A stretch of DNA of 64,000 nt from Galeopsis tetrahit (taxonomy: Eukaryota; Streptophyta; Magnoliopsida; Lamiales; Lamiaceae), in contig OY776125.1 in assembly GCA_963675135.1 (NCBI GenBank), positions 47,398,513 to 47,462,512 of the forward strand. Reading direction: 5' to 3'. The notes beneath the pieces are model-generated. The model was given only the letters and a program-made list of their open reading frames with translations, was not told the origin of the DNA and did no database searches. Position numbers and translations under genes: made by a program. Below are positions 19,099-30,493 of this stretch, one piece after another (position 1 is the stretch's first letter; every line of letters begins with the position of its first letter).

Positions 19099-20247
19099 GG
19101 GTCTGACTATATGCACCTCCATTTCAGTTTGATGCACTCCCCCATCAATCCCCCGATTTATACACTCCCCGAATTTTAGGTCACACCTCCCCTCAAATGT
19201 CATAAATACCCCTCCTTCATTAAAATCCTTTTACTACCCACACCCCCCCAAATCCTCCATCTTTCTTCCTCCTCCATTTCTTCTTTCTTCTCCCCCACCC
19301 CTCACCACCACCGCCGGCGACCTGCCCCTCCACCACCCGTCGCCGGCGACGCCAGCCCCTCCCTCCCTCGCCGAGCCCGTCGCCCCCCCCCCTCCCTCCC
19401 TCGCTCGCCAAGCCCGTCGACCCCCCAACCCCCGCCGCCTGTAAAAAAAAAAAAGAAGTGATCTTGGCCGCGCGCGGCCGTCCCCTCCCTCCCTCGCCGA
19501 GCCCGTCGCCCCCCCCCCCCCCCCCCTCCCTCGCTCGCTCGCCAAGCCCGTCGCACCCCCCCCCCAACCCCCCACCGCCTGTAAAAAAAACAAAAAAAAA
19601 AAATAGATCTTGGCCGCGCGCGGCCGTCCCCTCCTCCTCTCTCCCTCGTCGAGCCCGTCGCGGCCGCCCCCTCCTCCCTCCGACGCCGCCACACCCCACC
19701 CCCACCAGGTTTTCCCCCTTTCCCAATGTTAGGGTTTTCTGCATTTTTGCAGAAAACCCTAATTTTTTTCTTTTTTTTTTTTCAATTTTCGACCGTATAA
19801 GGTCGATTACATACTCCTTCGTAGACAAATTGTTGTCGACGAGAGTGTATTTGATCGACCTTACATAATCGAATTTAAAAAAAAATTGTTTTTTTTTTTA
19901 ATTTTCGAGCAACCGTTTCGACCATATACATTCCCGTCGACAACGATTTGTCGACGAGAGTGTATATGGTCGACACTGGTTGGTCGAAAGTTGAAAAAAA
20001 ATTGTGATTTTTTGGAGTATATGGTCGACCATTTTTTTTTTTTGAGTTGATGGTCGCCGGAAATGGTGTCGCCGGCGACCGGAAGTTGTGTGTTAGGGGA
20101 AGGTGAAAGAAATGAGGTGGGGTGCATATCTAGTATGGTGTATATTTAATGAAGGGTATTTTAGGTTTTTTACCTATTATTTTATTAATAAAACTGAAAG
20201 GGGGAGTGCATCAAACCGAAATGGAGGTGCATATAGTCAGACCCGGA
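19099..20247. mobile_element. GC-rich TIR element, GGGTCTGACTATATGCACC family, copy 1
   Basis: Inverted ends start GGGTCTGACTATATGCACC and extend for about 45 bp. The right end carries a few extra bases (ACCCGGA). The 10-mer ATCCTTTTAA flanks both sides (19089-19098 and 20248-20257), in the size range of MULE duplications. The interior is a GC-rich minisatellite (19375-19650), then a string of GTCGAC-containing palindromes and ATATGGTCGACACTGG. Open frames across the GC-rich part are low-complexity and overlapping on both strands, so no protein is called. A second member occupies 56163-58940. Confidence 0.82.
19375..19650. repeat. GC-rich minisatellite
   Basis: Units of about 146 bp repeat roughly twice, with a third partial copy. 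Each unit has an A-run, the perfect palindrome GGCCGCGCGCGGCC (19466-19479 and 19612-19625), CCCTCGCCGAGCCCGTCGC and long C-runs. Its GC content contrasts sharply with the AT-rich surroundings. Confidence 0.85.
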
Positions 20248-20257
20248 ATCCTTTTAA

Positions 20258-21677
20258 TCAAGTGTACTTTTACATCTACTTTACCAAAAGTGGGCCTAAT
20301 AATAAATAGAGACAGTGTTAGGGTAAACACACGGTTTTTTTTAGGGGAAAATGCATATATCTACCATTGGCTCCAGTGAATGACATATATCTACAATCTT
20401 AAAATTGTAATACAAATATCTTCAAAAGTGTAGTTAAATTGATAATTTTATCCCTTATTTGAAAAATCAACATATTTGACCAAATCAAATCGAATCAATT
20501 TTTTGTCTGAAAAGTTACTTCTTATTTACATTGACATCCTTTAATATATTCGTCCTTCTTATTTAATTTTATTATCTTTCCTAACAAATGGCATTTACAG
20601 GTAAAAGGAAAGCTTCATTAGACTATAACTACTCTGACTCAAGTAATAAAATCTTAATTTCTTCGCAAATTATAAAAATGTGCATCTTAAACTGGTCTCC
20701 TATTCCGTTAACACACATTAATTTCATGTTTAAATTTAGTTGTGCAGGATCTGATGAAGAGTTAGTATTTAAGGTCCGTAGTCGTTCCGAAAAAAATGTA
20801 CATTCAGATTCTGATGATGTATCTACCAAGCCAAACAATATTTAAATAGACTAACTATGTTATAGTATAATTTTCACACTTGGATAATGATTATGTGATG
20901 CGGAAACTTATAAGGTAAATAATCTATTTATAGGGTGTGTTAACTTAGGCGGACTTTTGTAATGTGGATATTACCTACTGTAGTTGATTATGTAATCACT
21001 ATGAACTAACTCAGGGTTGTATGTAAGAAATCATGATTTATGCATATTTTGGTAAATGCATATTAACTGTTATAGATTGCATATTGATTTTCGATATTGC
21101 ATTTGGGTTTTTAAAATTGCATATGAATTATTTAATTGCATACCATTAATGTTTCTTCAATTATTTAATATAATATGCAAAATCATATTATTCGAAACAC
21201 TAATTTTATGTCGTAATCATATTATGCAACTTAACTTTTAATAATTTGCCCATTTAAAATATATTATTCAATTGCATTGTGTCACTTTAATAGACAGTGG
21301 TTGCTTCTTTGGCCATTTACAATAATGATATAATATGGCCCGTATCAAGTCCTTTTTTTTTTTTTTAATTTGTCCCTTTTAGATAAGGCCATTATTTTAT
21401 TAGTATCATACTAGAACACTTTTTTTTATTCGCTTCAATTATATTCACTATTTTTTTCTACTTTTACATATATAATATAAGTTTAAAATTAGTTGTAATA
21501 TTTTAAGTTTATATAATATAAGTTAAAAATTTTATAATATAATAAAAATTATTCTAGTACATAATGAATATGATTGTAAAAATTTTACTTGATAAAGCAT
21601 ATTAATGTCGATTTTGTTTGAGTATTATATTTATTATGAATTTGGCCCAATGTAATTTATTTTAATAAAGTCCAAAC
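20258..21677. other. AT-rich stretch, possibly part of a decayed MULE
   Basis: There is no firm gene. An 85-codon frame at 20588-20845 encodes GKRKASLDYNYSDSS, then after an acceptor-like TTGTGCAG (20741-20748) SDEELVFKVRSRSEKNVHSD. It looks like two small exons of an unassigned acidic protein. From 21045 the word TTGCATAT recurs many times, as it does at 29750-29860 on the far side of the gypsy insertion. The two flanks therefore look like one older region split by the gypsy element. Confidence 0.4.
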
Positions 21678-23244
21678 TGATTCGGGTGGAATTTACACGT
21701 TTTAGGGGCACATGTGAAGCGTATTTTGATGTGGATTTCATTGATTTATACATTGATTATGATTGTTTGAGACAAAATGAGAGAAATGTTGTGTTTTGTC
21801 GATTTCATAGGAAATACGATGGAATTTGGAGCAAAACACCGACCATACTTCACTGGATCAAGAAGAAAAGCTGACCATTGGATTCGTCTCGAAAAACGGA
21901 GTGGAATGAAAAAAAATCGAGTCAATCGGAGATCGGAAGCTCGAGATACAACGGAACGAAAAATGACATGGCCGGGTAGAATCCCACCCGGCCGGGTAGA
22001 ATCCGACCCGACCGAGTAACTTCAACACAGCCTAGCTATTCAAAAATGGATGTTCGTATTTCGCCCGGGTGAAACCCACCCGGCCGGGTGGATTCAACCC
22101 GGGCAAGGCCATATTTTCGGGACTTTCGTGTTTTGGCCGGGTGGGATGCCCGGGTGACAATTTTTTCGGGGGTTTTTGGCCATTTTCCCCATTTTTGAGG
22201 GACCAACTTGAAATTTTGGCATCCAAACCCTAGCCCAACACTATATAAGCCCTCTTTCTTGAAATCCAATTCATTCACCCCTAATTTCATCAATTCTCAC
22301 ACATAGTTTCACATACTCCAAGGCGATTTGGCCATATCTCTCTCAATTCTCCATCAATTCAAGGAAGAAAGGATGCAATAGCTTGCAAATTTCATTTCCT
22401 ACCACAATTTAGACTAAGCTTCCTTGTTCTCTTTCTTTTTATTTAGTTAATTTCATTTGGATTTTGTAATTTCATTATGCTAGTTAGTGGCTAAACAATT
22501 TGTGGTTCTAAGGCATTGTAAATACTTGGATTGAAGTTTATGATTAATTTCTTGCTTTAATTGGTGTTTGTCTTTTATTTGTATGCTTAATTATTCATTG
22601 CAAAGCATGTTGTTATTGGCCATGATGATTTGCTTAATTCCTTGTTAATTGGGGTAAGATCGAGAGATTTATTCCATTAATCGTATGCAAGCATGCAACC
22701 CGATATTATTATGAGCTCGAGAGAGGATTAATTATCGGAGAGGGAATTGAATGATCTTTGGGGCTATTTTATGTGATACAATATTTGTGAGGTAGAGATA
22801 CGAACTTATATTGTGTTTTCCTTTGGGTTAATTAGATCGAGAGATTAATTAATTCTTCTTGTGTGATCACCCTATATGAAGACAACCTTAATGGCCATTT
22901 GAACGAGTTGCAATTCATAAACGGACATCTAAGTGTTACAATTGCCTTGGAACCCACCTTCTTTCTTTGAGTTTTCATTCGTTTTACTTTCGTTTTATTG
23001 ATTCGCATGCTATTTGATCGATTTCTTTACATTACTCTTTATTGCTTATTTGTGACAACTTGGTAGGCACATTTAGGGTAATTCACCACCATTCAATTTA
23101 TCGATCGCGTCTATTTAGAACTTCGTTAACAAACTACATTTTTACGCTATACCTCCATGTGGGACCGACCTCGTGCTTATCACGCTACGATAGACGCCGT
23201 ATACTTGCGGTTGTTTATCCTAGTGTTGCATAACACGTGAATCA
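21678..23244 (+). repeat. 5' LTR of the gypsy element
   Basis: 1567 bp, TGATTCGGGTGG to ACACGTGAATCA. It carries a cluster of CCACCCGGCCGGGTGG palindromes at about 21970-22160, just upstream of the TATA box. It differs from the 3' LTR by scattered substitutions and a short indel in the palindrome cluster. Confidence 0.95.
22241..22249 (+). promoter_or_regulatory. TATA box of gypsy 5' LTR
   Basis: CTATATAAG lies downstream of the GC-palindrome cluster and is conserved at 28433-28441 in the 3' LTR. It is the likely promoter for the genomic RNA. Confidence 0.65.
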
Positions 23245-23250
23245 AGTTTA

Positions 23251-23268
23251 TGGCGCCGCTTCCGGGGA
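23251..23268 (+). other. primer-binding site (tRNA-Asp type)
   Basis: TGGCGCCGCTTCCGGGGA lies 6 bp after the 5' LTR. The TGGCGCCG start matches the tRNA-Asp-type primer site common in Athila/Tat-like plant gypsy elements; the tRNA identity is from family knowledge. Confidence 0.75.
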
Positions 23269-23421
23269 TGTTTTATAGCTCTAGAGTGTAGGTTAATAGA
23301 GTTTTAGTTTAGACATTTTACTTGCTTTCTTTATTTGCAAAAATCCAAAAATATTTGCGTTTGTTAGCTTGATATTTCTTGCAAATCTCACTCTCGTTTG
23401 CTCTTTTGATAGACATGGTTT

Positions 23422-25308
23422 ATGATCACACGATCTAGGAGGAACCAACAAGAAGTGTTACCCTTAGATCCGGAGATTGAAGCCAATTGTCGAAGAAGGA
23501 ACGCCGAAAGGAGAAGAATAGAGTTGGAAAGAATGAATCGACGGGAAAATCCGGTTGTAGAAGAAGTAGAGGAGGAATTGGAGAATCACGGGATAGAAGG
23601 AGTTGAGGAACCTAATGGGAATGGAGGTAACCGACCTCAAGGAGTGGTAAGGGACAACTTTCGTCGGAGAGTTGAAGAGAATTTTGGTATGGAAAGAGAT
23701 GGTAGACGAAGGGAGGATGAGGAACCACAAAGAGTGTTGAGAGACCACTTCCGTCCTATTCCAAGGCCCTATGGAGGAGCGGGTCGGGAACCCGTTGATG
23801 CACACAACTTTGAACTCAAGCCGGCCTTGATCGTGATGGTGCAAAATAACCAATTTGGTGGGCTCTCCAAGGAGGATCCTAACCTCCACTTGTCTCAATT
23901 TCTCGAGATAAGTGGAACGGTTAAGATCAACCGTGTTCCCCAAGACTACATCCGCTTGCAACTCTTCCCCTTCTCACTCCGGGACCGAGCAAAGCAATGG
24001 TACCTCTCTCTTGACTTGAGGACCATTGAGAATTGGGCCGACCTTGTTGATGCATTCCTAATGAAGTACTTCCCTCCAAGAAAGACTATCAAGATACGAG
24101 GGGAGATATCTTCATTTATGCAAGATGATGATGAGTCGTTGGCCGAGGCTTGGGAGCGCTTTAAAGACCTTATTAGAAGTTGCCCACAACACGGGTTCTC
24201 AAGAGATCAATTGATATGTTACTTCTACAACGGAATGGATCACTGTACGAGAGGGATGGTAGATGCCTCGGCCGGTGGAGGGTCTTTGTTGGGAAAGACG
24301 ACGGAAGAAGGATATGTGCTCTTGGAGCAGATGGCTAAGAATGGCAACCAATGGCCATACGAGAGAAGGCAAACCCGAAAGATTGCCTCAACCCAAGATT
24401 TGGATGAGAATGCTAAACTATCCAACAAGGTGGATAAATTGATATCTCTTATGACGGCTAAAGCTTTAGTGGGGCCACGTGACGAGCAATATGAAGAAGC
24501 CCACTATATGAACAATCAAAGAGATAGGAAATTTAGAGAGAGAGGTTGGAACGAGAGGCAAGCCCGTGAGAGTCCTTCCAATCCAAACCAATATCATCCG
24601 AATTTGAGGCAACATGAGAACTTCTCCTATGCTAACCCAATGAATGCCATTCAACCACCACCAAACTTCAATGTGAGGGATGAGATGATCATTGACCCTT
24701 CACCAAAGCCATCCTTGGAAGAGATGTTTGGTGCATTCATGGGAGAAACTAAGAATTTCATGAGAGAGACCAAGCACAATGTGGCAAAGATATGGCAAAA
24801 ACTTGATGAGCATGGTGAGATGATCAAAGATGTGACCACCCACATGAAAGCTATGGAAAAGCAAATAGGCCAACTTGCCACCATCATTGGAAAGCAACAC
24901 GTTCCGGGGCAATTCCCCTCTAACACGGAGCTAAATCCCAAGGAGCAATGCAAAGCCATAAGGTTAAGAAGTGGGACAAGCTACGAAGGACCCAAGATGC
25001 CATTAGAGGAGGAAGTGGTAATGGCACCCGAGGGTGTTGACAAAGAAGATGGCCAAGTGAAAGAGAAGCAAGATGGAAAAAAAGGGGAGAAGAAGAGTGA
25101 GAAGGCAATCCCTCCACAAAACAAAGGCAAGAATGTAGTGCCCCTCCCATATCCTCAAAGGATGAAGAAGAAGAACTTGGATAGAAAGTTTGCCAAGTTT
25201 GCCAAGATGTTCAAGAAGCTCCATATCAATATCCCATTCGCCAAAGCTCTTGAACAAATACCACATTACTTCAAATTCTTGAAGGAAATAATGTTAAGCA
25301 AGAGGTAA
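23422..25308 (+). CDS. gypsy gag polyprotein (Athila-like)
   Basis: This 628-residue protein would form the particle that packages element RNA. The N-terminus is charged and Arg/Glu-rich. The retrotransposon gag domain lies at about residues 130-300, with ELKPALIVMVQNNQFGGLS, DPNLHLSQFLEISGTVKIN, RLQLFPFSLRDRAKQWYLSL and LMKYFPPRKTIKIRGEISSF, followed by FYNGMDHCTRGMVDASAGG. These blocks match Athila-type gag. A helical segment (LDEHGEMIKDVTTHMKAMEK) and a Lys-rich tail follow. No CCHC zinc knuckle is visible. The ORF has no internal stop and ends at TAA 25306-25308, in frame with the protease region. ATG 23422 is the first in-frame start after the leader. Confidence 0.9.
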   Translation: MITRSRRNQQEVLPLDPEIEANCRRRNAERRRIELERMNRRENPVVEEVEEELENHGIEGVEEPNGNGGNRPQGVVRDNFRRRVEENFGMERDGRRREDEEPQRVLRDHFRPIPRPYGGAGREPVDAHNFELKPALIVMVQNNQFGGLSKEDPNLHLSQFLEISGTVKINRVPQDYIRLQLFPFSLRDRAKQWYLSLDLRTIENWADLVDAFLMKYFPPRKTIKIRGEISSFMQDDDESLAEAWERFKDLIRSCPQHGFSRDQLICYFYNGMDHCTRGMVDASAGGGSLLGKTTEEGYVLLEQMAKNGNQWPYERRQTRKIASTQDLDENAKLSNKVDKLISLMTAKALVGPRDEQYEEAHYMNNQRDRKFRERGWNERQARESPSNPNQYHPNLRQHENFSYANPMNAIQPPPNFNVRDEMIIDPSPKPSLEEMFGAFMGETKNFMRETKHNVAKIWQKLDEHGEMIKDVTTHMKAMEKQIGQLATIIGKQHVPGQFPSNTELNPKEQCKAIRLRSGTSYEGPKMPLEEEVVMAPEGVDKEDGQVKEKQDGKKGEKKSEKAIPPQNKGKNVVPLPYPQRMKKKNLDRKFAKFAKMFKKLHINIPFAKALEQIPHYFKFLKEIMLSKR

Positions 25309-26133
25309 ATGGAGGCGTATGAGACTGTGCACTTAACCGAACAATGTAGCTCCATAATTCAAGCTAAGCTACCTCCAAAGCTTAGGGATCCCGGATCCTT
25401 CACTTTGTCATGCACCATTGGAGATGGAGGTACACTAAGAGCCTTATGTGATTCGGGAGCAAGCATCAACCTCATGCCATTATGACTCTTCAAATCACTT
25501 GGTTTAGGAGAGCTCACACTAACCACAATGAACCTCCAATTGGCGGATAGGTCTATGACATACCCTTTGGGTATAGCGGAGGATGTATTGGTCAAAATCG
25601 ACAAGTTTCTCTTTCCGGTACACTTTGTGGTGTTGGATATGGAGGAAGATAAATACATTCCATTGATTTTGGGAAGGCCATTCTTGGCAACCGGAGGGGC
25701 CATTATTGATATGAGGAATGGAGAGTTGGAGCTTCGAATGAACCAAGAGATAGTTACGATTGACATGTTTAGAACCATCAAACTCCGAAATGATGAGAAT
25801 GGGGAGTATGGGTTTCCCAAGGGAGATTACCCTCCAATGCCCATGAAAGAGGAGGTAGGAGAAGATTTGAAGGTCAATGTTGTGAAAGAGGACCACCAAG
25901 TGGAAGAGAATGAGTTGAAGACGGGCAAGAAGGCCAAGTTTGGGGGAGTTTTCTTCAAAAACTCCCCCAAATCAAGAAAAGCTACTTGTGCAAGCTTGGG
26001 GGTGAATGAGGCATCAACTTCCTATGACATGATTGAAGAGCCGGATGGGCTAGCTAGTAGGTGTTTCAATGGGTTTAAGAAGGTTGCATGGGCCAAGAAG
26101 TTTAAGAGCAAGGAGGACAAGGGGGTGACTTGA
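25309..26133 (+). pseudogene. gypsy aspartic protease region
   Basis: This continues the gag frame. It reads YETVHLTEQCSSIIQAKLPP and then the retropepsin site CDSGASINLMPL (25447-25482). The frame is broken directly after by TGA 25483-25485, where relatives have Ser or a similar residue, and reopens as LFKSLGLGELTLTTM. The flap and second conserved block (YIPLILGRPFLATGGAIIDM) is intact. After the protease a 120-residue charged tail ends at TGA 26131-26133, and no RT follows. Whether the stop before ATG 25309 is native or mutational is not clear. Confidence 0.85.
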
Positions 26134-27848
26134 TATTCCCCTCAAGGAAGAACCGTCCGGCATAGGACGTTAAAAATAGCGCTTCTTGGGAGGCAACCCA
26201 AGGTTTTATTGCTTTCATGTTTTTATTGCTTTATTAGTTGTGATAGCTTAGTTTATTTTGTAGGTATGGATGAAGAATACTATGGACATCATATCTTGAA
26301 GAATGGAGAAGGAAGCAAAACCAACTTTGGAGAGGGGAAGAAAGTGTTGCAATGGTGATCTTTGAAGAAGCATTGGATGTGCAAGGAAGGAGGTAACAAC
26401 TTGTAGCCCCAAACTTAGAATTTATACATAGTAAAATTCTAAGTTTGGGGGAGTTTTTTTTCTTTTATTTTTCTACTAGTTGTTACCTTTGCACCGGTTT
26501 GTCATTCTACTTGTGTCACATTTTGCACCGGCGCACATTTGGCTTTCACATGATTATATTGTTTAAGTTGGTTTTGATCATATGTTGGGTAGTGGATTTT
26601 TGGTGAAATGTGAGCATGAATAGTCATTGGAATCCATTGTTGAGTAGTTGTGGTGATGTCTATTTGCTTTGAATGTATGCATGATTGGTGTTGGAGAATA
26701 GTATCATGTTGTGTTCATATTTGTGAGCTTTGATAGCATGGATGCATGATGTGTTGTTGTTTGGGAACATTTGATGAATGTGAGAGTTCTATTGAATAAA
26801 CCGGTGAGAATTGAGCCTTAAATCGAGCATGTAATCCGGTTTAATTCATTTGAGAGTGGACTAGGTTATTGCTAGTGATTCTAGAACTTGCCTAAGTTCT
26901 TGTTTGAAAGCATGATTGTGTGAAACTTTGTGATGTGATATAGGCCATCTTGTTCTAAAAAGAGTCACTTAGCCAAAATTTCCCAAAACCGAAGTAATCT
27001 TCCGTAGTTAGCCCCTTGAGCTTAATTCCTCATTTTCTTGGCAAACTACAATGTTAAACACTTAGCCTTTTTGAGCATTTGATACCTATATCTAGTGGGG
27101 GATAAAAAACAAAGTGGAAAAATATGTGCTTGAATGAATAGCTTTGGTGAAAGGAGAAAGTGGAAAAGTTGAAAGAAAAAGAGAAAGATGAAAAGAAAAT
27201 TAAGGGAAAAGAAAAGAGGGACAAAGAGCCCCAAAAGCTTGAAAAGAAAAATGGTTCAAAAAGATGAGGTGATGAATGCTTGAAAAAGAAAGAAAAAGGA
27301 AAAGTGAGGATGGAGTTTGTAAGCTTTGAAAGTGAAAGCACAAATTGTAAAAAAACAAGCTTTGTCCTCCACTAGAAGAGTCACAAATTCCCAAATTCAT
27401 CCCACCTTGTCCAAAGAGCCAATGTTACATCCTTGATTAAGTCCTATTGATCACATTGTTGAGCATTTGAGTGTTGTAGAAAGTAGAAGTTGGGCAAGCA
27501 TATAGTGATTGCATAGCATAACTTAGTTGATGAGTGCATTAATATCCTCAATTTGTTTGTGTGTTTGAGAGAAACACTATATCATGTGAGTAGAGGACTT
27601 GAGCATTTGGATTTTGTTTCCCATTCACAATGTGTTGTGTGTTTGTGCATTCTTTGAGTCTTGAATGTGAATTGCAATAATGAGCCTATGATCTTCATTG
27701 AGAAATGCACTTTGAGAAAAAGATATCACTACATTCTTACTTTGCATATGTGAATTACATTGAATATTCCATTGTGATCATTCCACCCTCATTGTTTTTA
27801 AGTGCTTAGTTGTTTGAGGACAAACAACATTTTAAGTTTGGGGGGGTT
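26134..27848 (+). other. non-coding tail of the gypsy element
   Basis: It holds no RT or integrase. The segment 26179-26203 (AGCGCTTCTTGGGAGGCAAC and on) is a non-coding motif I recognise from Athila-type elements after gag-pol. The stretch 27060-27340 is purine-rich and gives only spurious minus-strand frames. It ends in TTTGGGGGGG (27835-27846), the polypurine tract. The words 'AAACTTAGAATT' and 'TCTAAGTTTGGGGGAG' near 26410-26455 suggest a second PPT-like block. Confidence 0.7.
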
Positions 27849-29434
27849 TGATTCGGGTGGAAGTCACACGTTTTAGGGGCACATGTGAAGCGTATTTTGA
27901 TGTGGATTTCATTGATTTATACATTGATTATGATTGTTTGAGCCAAAATGAGAGAAAGGTTGTGTTTTGTCGATTTCATAGGAAATACGATGGAATTTGG
28001 AGCAAAACACCGACCATACTTCACTGGATCAAGAAGAGAAGCCGACCATTGGATTCGTCTCGAAAAACGGAGTGGAATGAAAAAAAGAATCGAGTCAATC
28101 GGAGGTCGGAAGCTCGAGATACAACGGAACTAAAAATGACATTGGCCGGGTAGAAACCACATGGCCGGGTAGAATCCGACCCGGCCGAGTAACTTCAACA
28201 CGGCCTAGCTATTCAAAAATGGATGTTCGTATTTCACCCGGGTGAAACCCACCCGGTCGGGTGGATTCAACCCGGGCAAGGCCATATTTTCGGGACTTTC
28301 ATGTTTTGGCCGGGTGGGATGCCCGGGTGAAACCCACCCGGCCGGGTGACAATTTTTTCGGGGGTTTTTTGCCATTTTCCCCATTTTTGAGGGACCAACT
28401 TGAAATTTTGGCATCCAAACCCTACCCCAACACTATATAAGCCCTCTTTCTTGAAATCCAATTCATTCACCCCCAATTTCATCAATTCTCACACATAGTT
28501 TCACATACTCCAAGGTGATTTGACCATCTCTCTCTCTCAATTCTCCATCAATTCAAGGAACAAATGATGCAATAACTTGAAAATTTCATTTCCTACCACA
28601 ATCTAGACTAAGCTTCCTTGTTCTCTTTCTTTTTATTTAGTTAATTTCATTTGGATTTTGTAATTTCATTATGCTAGTTAGTGGCTAAACAATTTGTGGT
28701 TCTAAGGCATTGTAAATACTTGGATTGAAGTTTATGATTAATTTCTTGCTTTAATTGGTGTTTGTCTCTTATTTGTATGTTTAATTATCCATTGCAAAGC
28801 ATGTTGTTATTGGCCATGATGATTTGCTTAATTCATTATTAATTGGGGTAAGATTGAGAGATTTATTCCATTTAATCGTATGCAAGCATGCAACCCGGTA
28901 TTATTATGAGCTCGAGAGAGGATTAATTATCGGAGAGGGAATTGAATGATCTTTGGGGCTAGTTTAGGTAATACAATATTTGTGAGGTAGAGATACAAAC
29001 TTATATTGTATTTTCCTTTGGGTTAATTAGATCGAGAGATTAATTAATCCTTCTTGTGTGATCACCCTATATGAAGATAACCTTAATGGCCATTTAAACG
29101 AGTTGACATTCATAAACGGAAATCTAGGTGTTACAATTGCCTTGGAACCCACTTTTTCTCTTTGAGTCTTCATTCGTTTTACTTTCGTTTTATTAATTCG
29201 CATGCCAGTAGATCGATTTCCATTACCCTTTATTACTTATTTGTGACACTTTGGTAGGTAATCTTAGAGTAATTCATCACTTTCAATTTATCAATCGCGT
29301 CTAAATAGAACTACGTTAACAAACTACACTTTTACGCTAAACCTCCTTGTGGGATCGACCTCGTGCTTATCAGGCTACGATAGACGCCGTACACTTGCGG
29401 TTGTTTATTTTAGTGTTGCATAACACGTGAATCA
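27849..29434 (+). repeat. 3' LTR of the gypsy element
   Basis: 1586 bp, nearly identical to the 5' LTR. It has an extra GGGTGAAACCCACCCGGCC-type unit near 28325-28345, which explains most of the length difference. Its TATA box is at 28433. Confidence 0.95.
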
Positions 29435-29439
29435 CAAAC

Positions 29440-30493
29440 CACTTACGCAATATTTACGAAATCTTATTTCATGTAGGGGAATGGTCCAATTCAATATATT
29501 TTGGTTGAGACTGGCCCATTTGATTTGGGCAACTTGGTGCCAAAATAAAAAGAATTCAGAAAATGAAAAAAAATTAAATAATTGAAGATGACCCATGATC
29601 CAAAATATTTATAGGAATTGAAGCCCAAGCATACTTAAGGAGGTGAAATCAAATAAACGTATGTCCCATTGGGCCAGTCAGTTTGGGCCTACATTTAACA
29701 AACACCCCAAACTAAATTAATTGGCATGTTCAAGGCAAATGTGGCCCAAATTGCATTTAAATAAAATTGCATATAACCCCATATTGCATACGAGTCAGTA
29801 GTTTTGCATACTTTTCTGAAAGTTGCATATGTGCATAAATGATTGCATATACTCTTAATAGTAGTTGAATATTGACCATGAACCATATTCTATGCCTGAT
29901 ATGTACAACCCAAGAATATATTCGTTAGAAACATTCTTAAAATAAATTATGACCGTTGAAATCACTATCCTTTGGGTCTATATATATTTGGTCATATCCA
30001 TACAGTAGTAAAGGAAGAAATACAAGTCCTAGCAACACAAAGTGTGCTAATATGTCTATTGCAAGCAACTACATTCACCATCATATCCATAATACACACA
30101 AAGTGTGCTAATATGTCTATTAATTTGTGTTTTTACTATGCATGATATTATAATTCACAAATAATAAAAATATAGAAACTCATCCACAAAATAAAAGCAT
30201 AGAAATTCATCAACAAAAACATAGAAACTCATCCACAAATCAACCCTATCTGAAACATAATCAACTTCATTAGTTTCCCAATTTTGAAGTTTTAACATAC
30301 TGATGTTTAACAAAAATGGCTTTTCAAAAATTAGCCTAAATCTGAAACTTAACCAACTTCAGTAAACTACATATCTTAAGTTTCAGAAGACTGATCCTCT
30401 ACAAAAAATGGTAATGCAGCTAAAAGCAATCCGTTGTTTTCCAACAGCTGGTTTATAAAACCAAAAATATAAACAAACTTCAAGTTTGTTCAG
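29440..30493. other. AT-rich stretch with short direct repeats
   Basis: No gene is supported. TTGCATA words recur at 29750-29860. ACAAAGTGTGCTAATATGTC occurs at about 30038 and 30097. A roughly 27-bp unit around ACATAGAAACTCATCCACAAA repeats three times at 30160-30240. This may be the 3' part of the MULE whose transposase lies to the right. Confidence 0.5.

Larger units (their letters stand above)
21678..29434 (+). mobile_element. non-autonomous Ty3/gypsy (Athila-like) retrotransposon
   Basis: Two LTRs bound the unit (21678-23244 and 27849-29434), both TGATTCGG to GTGAATCA. The pentamer CAAAC flanks it exactly (21673-21677 and 29435-29439). The internal region of 4604 bp has a primer-binding site, gag, a protease and about 1.7 kb of non-coding sequence before a G-rich polypurine tract. 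No RT, RNase H or integrase motif is present in any frame, so the element needs enzymes from a partner. It is structurally complete, which means it arose by transposition of an already gag-protease-only form rather than by later decay. Confidence 0.95.

Noticed and set aside
19220..19868. Long open frames on both strands, up to 202 codons, over the GC-rich stretch
   Set aside because: They are Gly/Arg- or Pro/Ser-rich, overlap in several frames and sit in a tandem repeat inside a transposable element. The openness follows from base composition.
27046..27400. Minus-strand hydrophobic, Phe-rich frames
   Set aside because: They mirror a purine-rich non-coding tract of the gypsy element. Composition explains them.
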